NCBI RefSeq assembly: GCF_019801465.1
Contig: NZ_JAHVJA010000012.1
Location: 57,041-121,040 of the forward strand
DNA from: Leisingera daeponensis
Lineage (GTDB): Bacteria > Pseudomonadota > Alphaproteobacteria > Rhodobacterales > Rhodobacteraceae
Length of the DNA stretch: 64,000 bases
Direction of reading: 5' to 3'
The number at the start of each line of letters is the position of its first letter. Positions within the stretch are counted from its first letter, which is position 1. Positions 17,591 to 28,122 of this stretch are shown piece by piece. A model generated the notes under the pieces. It was given only the letters and a program-made list of their open reading frames with translations, ran no database searches and was not told where the DNA came from. The translations under genes and the position numbers were made by a program.

Positions 17591-17673
17591 CCCCGGGAGT
17601 CTGACGCTTTTGATGCATTTTGCGCCGCCTATCCGTGGTAATCAGGCGCAAACCCTTAGTCAGGAGCGATGAC

Positions 17674-20124
17674 ATGAGTGATCTTCCCAACAAGGCCCGC
17701 GTGGTCATTATCGGCGGAGGCGTGATCGGCTGTTCGGTGGCCTATCACCTGACCAAGCTGGGCTGGAAGGACGTGGTGCTGCTGGAGCGCAAGCAGCTGA
17801 CCTCCGGCACCACCTGGCACGCCGCGGGCTTGATCGGCCAGTTGCGCGCCTCCTCAAACATGACCAAGCTCGCCCGCTATTCGGCAGAGCTTTACCTGGG
17901 GCTTGAGGAAGAAACCGGTGTGGCCACCGGCCTGCGCCAGGTCGGCTCGGTATCGGCGGCGCTAACCGAGGAGCGGCGCGAGGAGCTGTTCCGCAATGCC
18001 GCCATGGCCCGCGCCTTTGGGGTTCCGGTCGAGGAACTGTCGCCCAAGGAAGTCAAGGAACGCTACGAGCACATCAACCTGGACGGCGTGACCGGCGGTG
18101 TCTGGCTGCCGACCGACGGCCAGGCAGACCCGGCCAACATCGCGCTGGCCCTGGCCAAGGGCGCCCGCCAGCGCGGCGCGCTGGTCAAGGAGCGGATCAA
18201 GGTCACCGGCATCTCCAAGCAGGGCCGCCGCGTCACTGGCGTCGACTGGGTCAGCGATGACGGCCAGGCGCAGGGTCATATCCAAGCCGACATGGTGGTG
18301 AACTGCGCCGGCATGTGGGGCCACGAGGTCGGCCGCATGGCAGGCGTCAATGTGCCGTTGCACGCCTGCGAGCATTTCTACATCGTGACCGAAGGCATCG
18401 AAGGCCTGGGCCAGATGCCGGTGCTGCGGGTGCCGGACGAATGCGCCTACTATAAGGAAGACGCCGGTAAGATCCTCTTGGGCGCCTTTGAGCCCAACGC
18501 CAAGCCCTGGGCGATGAAGGGCATCCCCGACAGTTTCGAGTTCGATCAGCTGCCTGAGGACTTCGACCATTTCGAGCCGATCCTGGAGGCCGCTTGCAAC
18601 CGGATGCCGATGCTGGCGGAGGCGGGCATTCATACCTTCTTCAACGGCCCTGAGTCCTTCACCCCCGACGACGCTTACCATCTCGGCCTGGCCCCGGAGA
18701 TGGGCAACTTCTGGGTCGCCGCGGGCTTCAACTCGATCGGCATCCAGTCGGCCGGCGGCGCCGGCATGGCGCTGGCGCAGTGGATGGAAGACGGCCAGAA
18801 GCCGTTCGATCTTGGCGACGTGGACATCTCCCGCATGCAGCCCTTCCAGGGCAACAAGCATTACTTGTTCGAGCGCTCCAAAGAGACCCTGGGCCTGCTC
18901 TATGCCGACCACTTCCCCTACCGGCAGAAGGCCACCGCCCGCGGCGTGCGCCGCACTCCGTTCCACCATCACCTGAAGGAACAGGGTGCGGTATTTGGCG
19001 AAATCGGCGGCTGGGAGCGTGCCAACTGGTTTGCAAACGAAGGCCAGGAGCGCGAGTACCAGTACAGCTGGAAGCGCCAGAACTGGTTTGAAAACTCCGC
19101 TGCCGAACACCGCGCCGTGCGCGAGAACGTCGGCATGTACGACATGTCCTCCTTCGGCAAGATCCGCGTCGAAGGCCCGGATGCTGAAAGCTTCCTGAAC
19201 TACATCTGCGGCGCCAATGTTTCGGTGCCCGCAGGTAAGATCGTCTACACTCAGTTCCTCAACCCCCGCGGCGGCATCGAGGCGGATGTGACCGTCACCC
19301 GCCTGTCGGAGACCGCCTATCTGGTGGTGACCCCGGCAGTGACCAGGCTGGCAGACCAGACCTGGATGATGCGACACCTGGGCGACCGCCGCGTGGTGAT
19401 CACCGATGTGACCGCAGGCGAGGGCGTGCTGGCGGTGATGGGGCCGAACGCGCGCAAACTGCTGCAGAAGGTGTCGCCCAACGACTTCTCCAACGGCGCC
19501 AACCCGTTCGGCACCGCGCAGGAGATCGAACTGGGCATGGGCCTCGCCCGCGTCCACCGCGTGACTTACGTCGGCGAGCTGGGCTGGGAAATCTATGTCG
19601 GCGCCGACATGGCGGGCCATGCGTTTGAAACCCTCTGGGAGGCGGGGCAGGATATGGGGCTCAAGCTCTGCGGCATGCACATGATGGACAGCTGCCGGAT
19701 CGAGAAAGGTTTCCGCCACTTCGGCCACGACATCACCTGTGAGGACAACGTGATCGACGCGGGCCTCGGCTTTGCGGTTGCCACCGGCAAGGACGATTTC
19801 ATCGGCAAATCCGCGGTGCTGGACCGCAAAGAGAGCGGCCCCCAGTCCCGCATGCTGCAATTCAAGCTGACCGATCCCGAGCCGCTGCTGTTCCACAACG
19901 AGCCGATCCTGCGCGACGGTGAATATGTGGGCTACCTCAGCTCCGGCAATTACGGCCATACACTGGGGGCCGCCATCGGCATGGGCTATGTGCCCTGCGA
20001 GGGGGAAAGCGCTGCCGATGTGCTGGGCTCGGCCTACGAAATCGACGTCTGCGGCGTGAAGGTGAGGGCCGAGGCATCGCTGAAGCCGATGTATGATCCG
20101 AAATCGGAACGGGTGAAGGCTTAA
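17674..20124 (+). CDS. FAD-dependent dimethylglycine/sarcosine dehydrogenase-like protein with GcvT domain (copy 2)
   Basis: An 816-residue paralogue of the gene at 12102 with the same architecture: FAD-binding VVIIGGGVIGCSVAYHL, TTWHAAGLIGQ, then a GcvT-type folate domain ending with a GIEKGFRHFG-like core and a YLSSGNYGHT motif. Both copies start almost identically (MSD-P-KARVVIIGGGV), so they arose by duplication or share recent ancestry, but differ enough to act on different N-methyl substrates, such as dimethylglycine and sarcosine. ATG at 17674 follows CAGGAGCGATGAC. A terminator follows, closing the cluster. Confidence 0.86.
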   Translation: MSDLPNKARVVIIGGGVIGCSVAYHLTKLGWKDVVLLERKQLTSGTTWHAAGLIGQLRASSNMTKLARYSAELYLGLEEETGVATGLRQVGSVSAALTEERREELFRNAAMARAFGVPVEELSPKEVKERYEHINLDGVTGGVWLPTDGQADPANIALALAKGARQRGALVKERIKVTGISKQGRRVTGVDWVSDDGQAQGHIQADMVVNCAGMWGHEVGRMAGVNVPLHACEHFYIVTEGIEGLGQMPVLRVPDECAYYKEDAGKILLGAFEPNAKPWAMKGIPDSFEFDQLPEDFDHFEPILEAACNRMPMLAEAGIHTFFNGPESFTPDDAYHLGLAPEMGNFWVAAGFNSIGIQSAGGAGMALAQWMEDGQKPFDLGDVDISRMQPFQGNKHYLFERSKETLGLLYADHFPYRQKATARGVRRTPFHHHLKEQGAVFGEIGGWERANWFANEGQEREYQYSWKRQNWFENSAAEHRAVRENVGMYDMSSFGKIRVEGPDAESFLNYICGANVSVPAGKIVYTQFLNPRGGIEADVTVTRLSETAYLVVTPAVTRLADQTWMMRHLGDRRVVITDVTAGEGVLAVMGPNARKLLQKVSPNDFSNGANPFGTAQEIELGMGLARVHRVTYVGELGWEIYVGADMAGHAFETLWEAGQDMGLKLCGMHMMDSCRIEKGFRHFGHDITCEDNVIDAGLGFAVATGKDDFIGKSAVLDRKESGPQSRMLQFKLTDPEPLLFHNEPILRDGEYVGYLSSGNYGHTLGAAIGMGYVPCEGESAADVLGSAYEIDVCGVKVRAEASLKPMYDPKSERVKA

Positions 20125-20156
20125 CCGCCTCTCCAGCGCCTTCACCTGCCGTACCG

Positions 20157-20189
20157 CGCCCCGGCCGCAGTGCCGGGGCGTTTTCTTTT
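20157..20189 (+). terminator. Rho-independent terminator ending the methylglycine cluster
   Basis: A 9-bp GC stem (20157-20165 with 20172-20180) with a 6-nt loop, followed by TTTTCTTTT. It cleanly separates the cluster from dnaN. Confidence 0.85.
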
Positions 20190-20377
20190 GCGCCTCCAGG
20201 ACAGCCTTGGGTTCTAAGGCAACGTTTGCCCCGCTTTGGCGGCCAAGCCGCTCGCGGCCTCTTGACCCCGCTGTAAATCCCTTGGAGAAATCCATAAAAA
20301 GCCTTGTATGGCAGGGGTAAACAGGTAGGTTGCTTGTCCCGGCCACTGACAGGGGCCTGACGAAGAGGATTTGGGAC

Positions 20378-21499
20378 ATGAAGATCAGCATCGAACGCGG
20401 CACGCTTCTCAAGGCCGTGGCCCAGGCGCAGTCTGTGGTCGAGCGCCGCAACACCATTCCGATCCTGGCGAATGTGCTGATCGAAGCCGAGGGCGACAGC
20501 GTCCAGTTCCGCGCCACCGACCTGGACATCGAAGTGGTGGACAAGGCTCCCGCCCAGGTGGAGCGCGCTGGCGCCACCACTGTGGCCGCCACCACCCTGC
20601 ATGAGATCGTCCGCAAGCTGCCCGACGGCGCGCTGGTCACCCTGACCGCCGATGCGGCAACCGGCCGCCTGACCGTTGAGGCAGGGCGCTCCAACTTCTC
20701 GCTTGCGACCCTGCCGCGGGAGGATTTCCCGGTAATGGCCTCGTCGGAATACCACTCCAACTTCGCCGCCAAGGCCGCCGTGCTGCGCCGCCTGTTCGAC
20801 AAATCGAAATTTGCGATCTCCACCGAGGAAACCCGCTATTACCTGAACGGTGTCTACCTGCACGTTTCCAACGGCGCCGAAGGCGGCAAGGCCCTTCGCG
20901 CCGTGGCCACCGACGGCCACCGCCTGGCCCGCATCGACGCCGAACTGCCGCTGGGCGCCGAGGACATGCCCGGCGTGATCGTGCCGCGCAAGACCGTGGG
21001 CGAGCTGCGCAAGCTGCTGGATGACGACGACATGGACATCGCGGTGTCGGTCTCGGAAACCAAGGTGCGTTTCGCCACACCGAATATCACCCTGACCTCC
21101 AAGGTGATTGACGGCACCTTCCCCGACTACACCCGCGTGATCCCGGCCGGCAATACCCGCCGGCTCGAGGTCGACGCGGCCGAGTTCGCACAGGCCGTGG
21201 ACCGGGTTGCCACCGTTTCCTCCGAGCGGTCCCGCGCAGTGAAGCTGCAGCTGGAGGAGGACCGCCTGATCCTGTCGGTGAATGCGCCGGACAGCGGCGC
21301 CGCCGAGGAAGAGCTGGCGGTGGCCTACAATGACGAACGGCTGGAAATAGGCTTCAACGCCAAATACCTGCTGGAGATCGCCAACCAGGTGGACCGCGAA
21401 AACGCCGTGTTCATGTTCAACTCCTCCGGCGATCCGACCCTGATGCGCGAAGGCAACGACGAAAGTGCCGTCTACGTCGTGATGCCGATGCGGGTTTGA
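20378..21499 (+). CDS. dnaN: DNA polymerase III beta subunit (sliding clamp)
   Basis: A 373-residue ring-forming clamp that tethers Pol III to DNA. It starts MKISIERGTLLKAVAQAQ and has RNTIPILANVLIEA, KTVGELRKLLDD, the ATDGHRLA loop and the terminal YVVMPMRV of the clamp's C-terminus, which lies near the protein-binding cleft. The start at 20378 is preceded by GAGGATTTGGGAC. dnaN usually follows dnaA; here a catabolic gene precedes it across a 253-bp gap with no DnaA boxes seen. TTGGAG (20282-20287) with TTGTAT (20304-20309) is a weak promoter candidate. Confidence 0.96.
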   Translation: MKISIERGTLLKAVAQAQSVVERRNTIPILANVLIEAEGDSVQFRATDLDIEVVDKAPAQVERAGATTVAATTLHEIVRKLPDGALVTLTADAATGRLTVEAGRSNFSLATLPREDFPVMASSEYHSNFAAKAAVLRRLFDKSKFAISTEETRYYLNGVYLHVSNGAEGGKALRAVATDGHRLARIDAELPLGAEDMPGVIVPRKTVGELRKLLDDDDMDIAVSVSETKVRFATPNITLTSKVIDGTFPDYTRVIPAGNTRRLEVDAAEFAQAVDRVATVSSERSRAVKLQLEEDRLILSVNAPDSGAAEEELAVAYNDERLEIGFNAKYLLEIANQVDRENAVFMFNSSGDPTLMREGNDESAVYVVMPMRV

Positions 21500-21523
21500 T
21501 CGCCTGACGGCGATGCCTGCGGC

Positions 21524-21548
21524 GCGAGTATTTTTGCAAAGAAGAAAT
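21524..21548 (+). repeat. GAGTATTTTTGCAAAGAAGAA-type intergenic motif
   Basis: A 25-base A/T-rich block between dnaN and recF. Sequences of this style (GAGTAT, T-run, GCAA, GA-rich end) recur between genes in Rhodobacteraceae genomes as I recall. A degenerate relative, GAAGTATCCTCGGGGGTGAA, lies after the thiolase gene (10400-10419). Function unknown. Confidence 0.35.
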
Positions 21549-21562
21549 AGGGCGCGCGCTTC

Positions 21563-22660
21563 ATGCTGGCTCTGACCGCATTGACCCTTTCGCATTTCCG
21601 CTCGCATTTGCGGGCGGAATTGCGTTTGGATGGGCGTCCGGTGGCTATTCATGGCAACAACGGCGCGGGCAAGACCAATATCCTGGAAGCGGTGTCGCTG
21701 TTCTCCCCTGGCCGGGGCCTTCGCCGCGCCAGCGCCGCCGACATGGCACGCCAGCCGGAGGCACTGGGCTGGAAGCTGAGGGGCGAGCTGCGTGCGCCCT
21801 CGCAGACCTATGAGATCGAAACCTGGTCCGAGGGCGGCAATGCCCGGCAGGTCAGGATCGACAGCAAATCCGCCAGCCAGGTGGCACTGGGGCAGGTGGC
21901 CCGGGTGGTCTGGCTGATCCCGGCGATGGACCGGCTGTGGATCGAGGGGGCCGAAGGGCGGCGGCGGTTTCTGGACCGCATCGCGCTCAGCTTCGAGCCG
22001 TCTCATGCCGAGGCTTCGCTGGCCTACGAGAAGGCGATGCGCGAGCGCAACCGGCTGCTGAAGGAGCAGGTTCGGGACGCCGCCTGGTACCGGGTGCTGG
22101 AGGACCGCATGGCGTCGGCAGGGCATCGGATACACGCGGCGCGGGGGCAGGCGGTGGAGCTGTTGCAGCTGGCGCAGGCCGAGGCGGAAACAGCATTCCC
22201 CGCTGCGGAGCTTGAACTGATCCAGTCGGAAGGCAGCATGCCGTCTACGGAGGATGATTTCAAAGCGGCGCTGGGGGAAAGCCGGTTCCGGGACCTGGCG
22301 GCAGGCCGTTCCCTTGTCGGGCCGCACCGCAGCGACCTGATTGGCACCTACCGGGCCAAAGGTATTCCGGCCAGGGATTGCTCCACCGGCGAGCAGAAGG
22401 CGCTGCTGGTGTCTCTGATCCTGGCCAACGCGCGGGCGCTGGCGCAACGGGAAGGCGCGCCGCCGATCCTGCTGCTGGACGAGGTGGCTGCGCATCTGGA
22501 TGCGGCCCGCCGCGCCGCGCTGTATGACGAGATCTGCGCCCTTGGCACCCAGGCCTGGATGACCGGCACCGGGCCGGAGCTGTTTGCAGAACTGGGGGGG
22601 CGCGCTCAGGTGCTGGAGGTCTCGGACAGCGGCGGCACGTCGGAGGTTTTGCAAAAATGA
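21563..22660 (+). CDS. recF: DNA replication and repair protein RecF
   Basis: A 365-residue SMC-like ATPase that loads RecA at gaps and stalled forks. Walker A is GNNGAGKTNILEAV (about residues 30-43), the ABC signature region is DCSTGEQKALL and Walker B is ILLLDEVAAHLD. Length is normal. It follows dnaN by 63 bp, as in the conserved dnaN-recF-gyrB order, and its stop overlaps the LysE gene start. Confidence 0.95.
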   Translation: MLALTALTLSHFRSHLRAELRLDGRPVAIHGNNGAGKTNILEAVSLFSPGRGLRRASAADMARQPEALGWKLRGELRAPSQTYEIETWSEGGNARQVRIDSKSASQVALGQVARVVWLIPAMDRLWIEGAEGRRRFLDRIALSFEPSHAEASLAYEKAMRERNRLLKEQVRDAAWYRVLEDRMASAGHRIHAARGQAVELLQLAQAEAETAFPAAELELIQSEGSMPSTEDDFKAALGESRFRDLAAGRSLVGPHRSDLIGTYRAKGIPARDCSTGEQKALLVSLILANARALAQREGAPPILLLDEVAAHLDAARRAALYDEICALGTQAWMTGTGPELFAELGGRAQVLEVSDSGGTSEVLQK

Positions 22661-23277
22661 CTGTCTCTGCCTGGGATCTGACCCTCTACGCGGGGGCCCT
22701 GCTGATCCTGTTTCTGACCCCCGGTCCGGTCTGGCTGGCCTTGATGGCACGCTCTCTCTCGGGCGGGTTTCAGGCGGCCTGGCCGCTGGCGGTCGGGGTG
22801 GCCTGTGGCGATATCCTGTGGCCGCTGATCGCGGTGGCGGGGATGTCCTGGGTGGTGTCCGAGTTCACCGGCATCATGACCGTGCTGCGCTGGGTGGCCT
22901 GCCTGGTGTTCCTCGGCATGGGCTATCTGCTGATCCGCCATGCCGGCGACGCGGTGGAGGAAAACCGGGCCCTGACCCGCCCCGGTGTCTGGGCCGGCTT
23001 CATGGCAGGGATTGCTGCAATCCTGGGCAATCCCAAGGCGATCCTGTTCTACATGGGGGTTCTGCCGGGGTTCTTTGACCTGTCCGGCACCTCCTGGCCG
23101 GACGTAGCTGCGATCGTGACGCTGTCCTTCGTGATCCCGCTGGTCGGCAACCTGGCACTGGTCGGCATGATGCACCGGGTGCGCCGCGCGGTGACCTCCA
23201 CGCGGATCCGGCGGCGCATCAACTTGGTGTCGGGCGCTCTGCTGATCTGCGTCGGGCTGGTGATCCCGTTCACCTGA
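22657..23277 (+). CDS. LysE/RhtB-family amino-acid exporter
   Basis: A 206-residue inner-membrane protein with about six membrane segments. The FLTPGPVWLALMARSLSGG segment near residue 20 is the LysE/RhtB signature, and the GxxxGNPKAILFYMGVLPGF-like core lies near residue 125. Likely exports an amino acid or derivative. It overlaps recF by four bases (ATGA), so it is co-translated with it, although the functions are unrelated. It ends nine bases from the convergent TetR gene. Confidence 0.85.
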   Translation: MTVSAWDLTLYAGALLILFLTPGPVWLALMARSLSGGFQAAWPLAVGVACGDILWPLIAVAGMSWVVSEFTGIMTVLRWVACLVFLGMGYLLIRHAGDAVEENRALTRPGVWAGFMAGIAAILGNPKAILFYMGVLPGFFDLSGTSWPDVAAIVTLSFVIPLVGNLALVGMMHRVRRAVTSTRIRRRINLVSGALLICVGLVIPFT

Positions 23278-23286
23278 GCGCTGCCC

Positions 23287-23880
23287 TCAGGCAGGCGGCA
23301 GCAGCCAGGCCCGCAGATAGGGCTCGAGCGCATCGGCGGGTGACGCGTCGTTTTCGTGTTCGGCGCAGAACCACACCCCCAGCACGTGATTCAGAAACCC
23401 CTGGATGCCCTCTGCCAGTAGTTCTGGTGGCTGGTCTTTACGGACCTTTCCCGCTGCCTGCAGCGTCTGCAGCCAGCCTGTCAGCATAGCGACCTGCCGG
23501 ATAAAGCTTGCCGCCACCACCTCATCCGGTTCCGCGGCCGTGGTGCCTGAGTAACGAAGCAGGAGGTCGAAGATCACCCGGTCCTGCGCGACGTAATCGA
23601 GATGCGGCGCCAGCCGCGCGTTCAGGGCGGCAACGTCCGGGGGAGTGCCACCGGCTTCCATGCCGTCAAGCAGGCGCGTGACTTCCTCGCCGATCAGGAC
23701 CGCCAGCAGCCCGTCCTTGTCCTTGAAATGGGAAAACAGCGTGCCCTTGGCCACGCCCGCCCGGGCAACCACGTCTTCGACCCGCAATCCGCTGTAGCCG
23801 TGCTCCTGCACGATGGCCGCCGCCACCTGCAGCAGCTTTGACCGCGTTTCCAGCCGCCGCTTCTGGGGTGCGCGTGTCAT
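23287..23880 (-). CDS. TetR-family repressor
   Basis: A 197-residue regulator. N-terminal helix-turn-helix (about residues 10-55) with SGLRVEDVVARAGVAKGTLFSHFKDK split across the motif, and a divergent C-terminal ligand domain. It is divergent from a flavodoxin-fold NAD(P)H oxidoreductase gene, and three perfect TGACCGCGGTCA palindromes fill the 107-bp region between them. It most likely represses both genes and is released by a quinone or other electrophile reduced by the enzyme. The ligand is not predictable. Confidence 0.87.
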   Translation of the reverse strand: MTRAPQKRRLETRSKLLQVAAAIVQEHGYSGLRVEDVVARAGVAKGTLFSHFKDKDGLLAVLIGEEVTRLLDGMEAGGTPPDVAALNARLAPHLDYVAQDRVIFDLLLRYSGTTAAEPDEVVAASFIRQVAMLTGWLQTLQAAGKVRKDQPPELLAEGIQGFLNHVLGVWFCAEHENDASPADALEPYLRAWLLPPA

Positions 23881-23904
23881 GCCTTCACCTCACAGTTTCG
23901 TTAT

Positions 23905-23966
23905 TGACCGCGGTCATTTTTATAATTGACCGCGGTCATTTTGTGCTCAATAAGTGACCGCGGTCA
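23905..23966. promoter_or_regulatory. Triple TetR operator (three TGACCGCGGTCA palindromes)
   Basis: Perfect 12-bp palindromes at 23905-23916, 23927-23938 and 23955-23966. The first two share an 18-base block (ATTGACCGCGGTCATTTT) in tandem. Centre spacings are 22 and 28 bp. They lie between the divergent TetR and oxidoreductase genes, as expected for an autoregulated repressor with cooperative binding. Confidence 0.85.
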
Positions 23967-23987
23967 ACTTAACTCGCGGAGCCTGAA

Positions 23988-24581
23988 ATGTCTGCACGGA
24001 AAATTCTGATTCTGAACGGCCATCCCGGCCAAACCTCCCTGTCGAAGTCCCTTTGCGCGGCGTACCAGTCTGCCGCAGAGGGAAACGGCCACCTCGTGCG
24101 GTTCCATGATATCTCGCAGATGCAGTTTGACATGGACTACGGACAGGGCGGCTATCACGAGCCGAAGCCCCTGGAGCCGGATCTGGCTGCCTTCCTCGGG
24201 GATCTGGAATGGGCCGAGCATGTGGTCATGGCGGCGCCGCTGTGGTGGGGGGCGATTCCCGCCAAGCTCAAGGGCGTGTTTGACCGGGCCTTGCTGCCGG
24301 GGCGTGCCTTTGACACCCGCAATGCGAACTTCCTCGGTCTGCCCGCTCCGATGCTGACCGGCAAGACCGCACGGGTGCTGCTGACGTCGGACACCCCGGC
24401 GCTGCTTCTGCGGCTGTTCTACGGCAATGCCGTGAAGAAATTCATCAGCCGCCAGATCCTGGGTTTCGTGGGCATCAAGCCCACGCGCTTCACCACATTT
24501 GCCCCGGCCACGGATGCGCCGGAATCCAAGGTCGAAACCTGGCTGGCGGCGGCTGGCGGGCTGGGGGCGAAAGCGGCCTGA
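23988..24581 (+). CDS. NAD(P)H-dependent oxidoreductase, flavodoxin fold (NQO1/MdaB-like)
   Basis: A 197-residue flavoprotein of the quinone-reductase family. KILILNGHPG starts the flavin-binding loop, APLWWGAIPAKLKGVFDRALLPG contains the family WWG-x-PA motif (about residues 84-106) and the later LTGKTARVLLTSDTP is typical. It reduces quinones or related electrophiles by two electrons using NAD(P)H and FMN or FAD. It is controlled by the divergent TetR gene through the triple operator. The ATG follows GAGCCTGAA. The natural inducer is unknown. Confidence 0.85.
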   Translation: MSARKILILNGHPGQTSLSKSLCAAYQSAAEGNGHLVRFHDISQMQFDMDYGQGGYHEPKPLEPDLAAFLGDLEWAEHVVMAAPLWWGAIPAKLKGVFDRALLPGRAFDTRNANFLGLPAPMLTGKTARVLLTSDTPALLLRLFYGNAVKKFISRQILGFVGIKPTRFTTFAPATDAPESKVETWLAAAGGLGAKAA

Positions 24582-24609
24582 TTCTGCCAAGAAAAAAGGG
24601 GGCTTGCGC

Positions 24610-24638
24610 GTGACAATCCCGGCCAGACTTCGTATAAA
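24610..24638 (+). promoter_or_regulatory. Promoter of gyrB
   Basis: GTGACA (24610-24615) and TATAAA (24633-24638) are separated by the optimal 17 bases. The expected start near 24645 leaves a leader of about 22 bases with AGGAAG before the gyrB ATG. Confidence 0.7.
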
Positions 24639-24666
24639 ATCCCGAAGCTAAGACAGGAAGATGTGA

Positions 24667-27084
<2,418 letters not shown>

Positions 27085-27149
27085 GGCAAGGCGGGAAAGC
27101 GCTTTGAGGCATTTCCCGTGCAAGCTTCAGTGCAGTTGCGGCTGCTCGG

Positions 27150-27182
27150 GGCAAACAGTCTCAGGGGCTGTTTGCCTTTTCC
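27150..27182 (+). terminator. Rho-independent terminator after gyrB
   Basis: A 9-bp stem GGCAAACAG/CTGTTTGCC (27150-27158 with 27168-27176) with a 9-nt loop and a TTTT tract. Confidence 0.85.
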
Positions 27183-27261
27183 CCTGAACCGCGTGTCCGG
27201 CGTCTTGGCCCGTCATGCCCTCATACGGTCCGGACCCGCGGAAACCTGATGGATTGCACGT

Positions 27262-27292
27262 TTGTCGACAACCCGGCAGGCGCTGCTATACT
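27262..27292 (+). promoter_or_regulatory. GntR-gene promoter with overlapping TTGTCGACAA operator
   Basis: The palindrome TTGTCGACAA (27262-27271) overlaps a -35 element TCGACA (27265-27270), which is 16 bases from the -10 TATACT (27287-27292). The predicted start is near 27299, so translation must begin later, at 27342. The palindrome fits FCD-type GntR operators (TTGT..ACAA) and recurs upstream of the TAXI binding-protein gene. Confidence 0.65.
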
Positions 27293-27341
27293 GGTTTTCC
27301 GAAACCTATTTTTCAGTCAGATCCCTGGTGCAACCCGACAG

Positions 27342-28013
27342 ATGCCGTTAGCCAACCTGAAACCAATTGAAACCCGCACTCTGCGCGAACAGGCGGTGAA
27401 CCGGCTGAAAACCCAGATTGTCACCGGGCAGCTGGGGAAAGGCGAACGGCTGACCGAAACCGGGCTGGCCAAGGCGCTGGGGATCAGCCGCGGTCCTCTG
27501 CGCGAGGCGATACGGGATCTTGTGGAGATGGGGTTGCTTGTCAGCAAACCCTATACCGGCATCTTTGTGCGCGGCGTCACCAAACGAGACATCGAGGAGC
27601 TCTACTCCTTGCGCCTGGCGCTGGAGCAATTCGCATTCCAGGAATGCTGGGGCAAACGCTCGGAAGTCAATATGGCCGACCTGCGCGCCCGCCACACCCG
27701 GCTGACCCGTGTGATCGACGACGGCTGCTCCCCGCAGGAAGCGATCGAGCGCGAGCTGGAGCTGCACAGCTGGTGCTACGAGGTTTCGGATCATTCCCTG
27801 CTGCAGAAAAGCTGGAACCAGCTCCGGCCCAATCTGAGCTTCTATTTCACGATCCACCAGCAGGCGCATGAGCGCGCCGGTCCGCAGCGTGATGCCCATG
27901 ATCTCTATGTGTCGCTGGCCTGCGGCGGCAGCCTGGACGCGATGCTGGATCATCTGACCCAGCACATGCGACAGGGCATGAAGCAAGCGCTTGCCGCATT
28001 GCCGGACGAATAG
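27342..28013 (+). CDS. GntR-family (FCD) transcriptional regulator
   Basis: A 223-residue regulator: winged HTH (about residues 15-75) with QIVTGQLGKGERLTE, ALGISRGPLREAIRDL, and an all-helical FCD ligand domain (EELYSLRLALEQFAF, with His near the end of the domain). The frame is open further upstream, but the promoter at 27287 lies inside that extension, so ATG 27342 was chosen; no strong Shine-Dalgarno is seen. The same palindrome lies before this gene and before the divergently located TAXI gene, so it probably autoregulates and controls the aminotransferase/TAXI unit. The effector is unknown, probably an organic or amino acid. Confidence 0.83.
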   Translation: MPLANLKPIETRTLREQAVNRLKTQIVTGQLGKGERLTETGLAKALGISRGPLREAIRDLVEMGLLVSKPYTGIFVRGVTKRDIEELYSLRLALEQFAFQECWGKRSEVNMADLRARHTRLTRVIDDGCSPQEAIERELELHSWCYEVSDHSLLQKSWNQLRPNLSFYFTIHQQAHERAGPQRDAHDLYVSLACGGSLDAMLDHLTQHMRQGMKQALAALPDE

Positions 28014-28122
28014 GCGCTGTGCTCCGGCGGTGCCCCGTCACGCCGCGGCGGACACTCCGCCCGGCCGGTCCCGCGCGGCGTTCACTGCGGCCCGCGGCCG
28101 CCGGCCAGGCATTCATCTGCCC

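Noticed and set aside
20125..20377. Possible oriC before dnaN
   Set aside because: No TTATCCACA-like DnaA boxes or AT-rich unwinding cluster were seen; a catabolic gene's terminator fills the region.
17962..20823. 953-codon minus-strand open frame across the second dehydrogenase and dnaN
   Set aside because: High-GC antisense shadow of two well-supported plus-strand genes; the product shows no domain and is rich in His, Gln and Val as expected from antisense translation.
19937..22750. 937-codon minus-strand open frame across dnaN and recF
   Set aside because: Spans two recognised genes on the other strand and the terminator; no domain or start signal.
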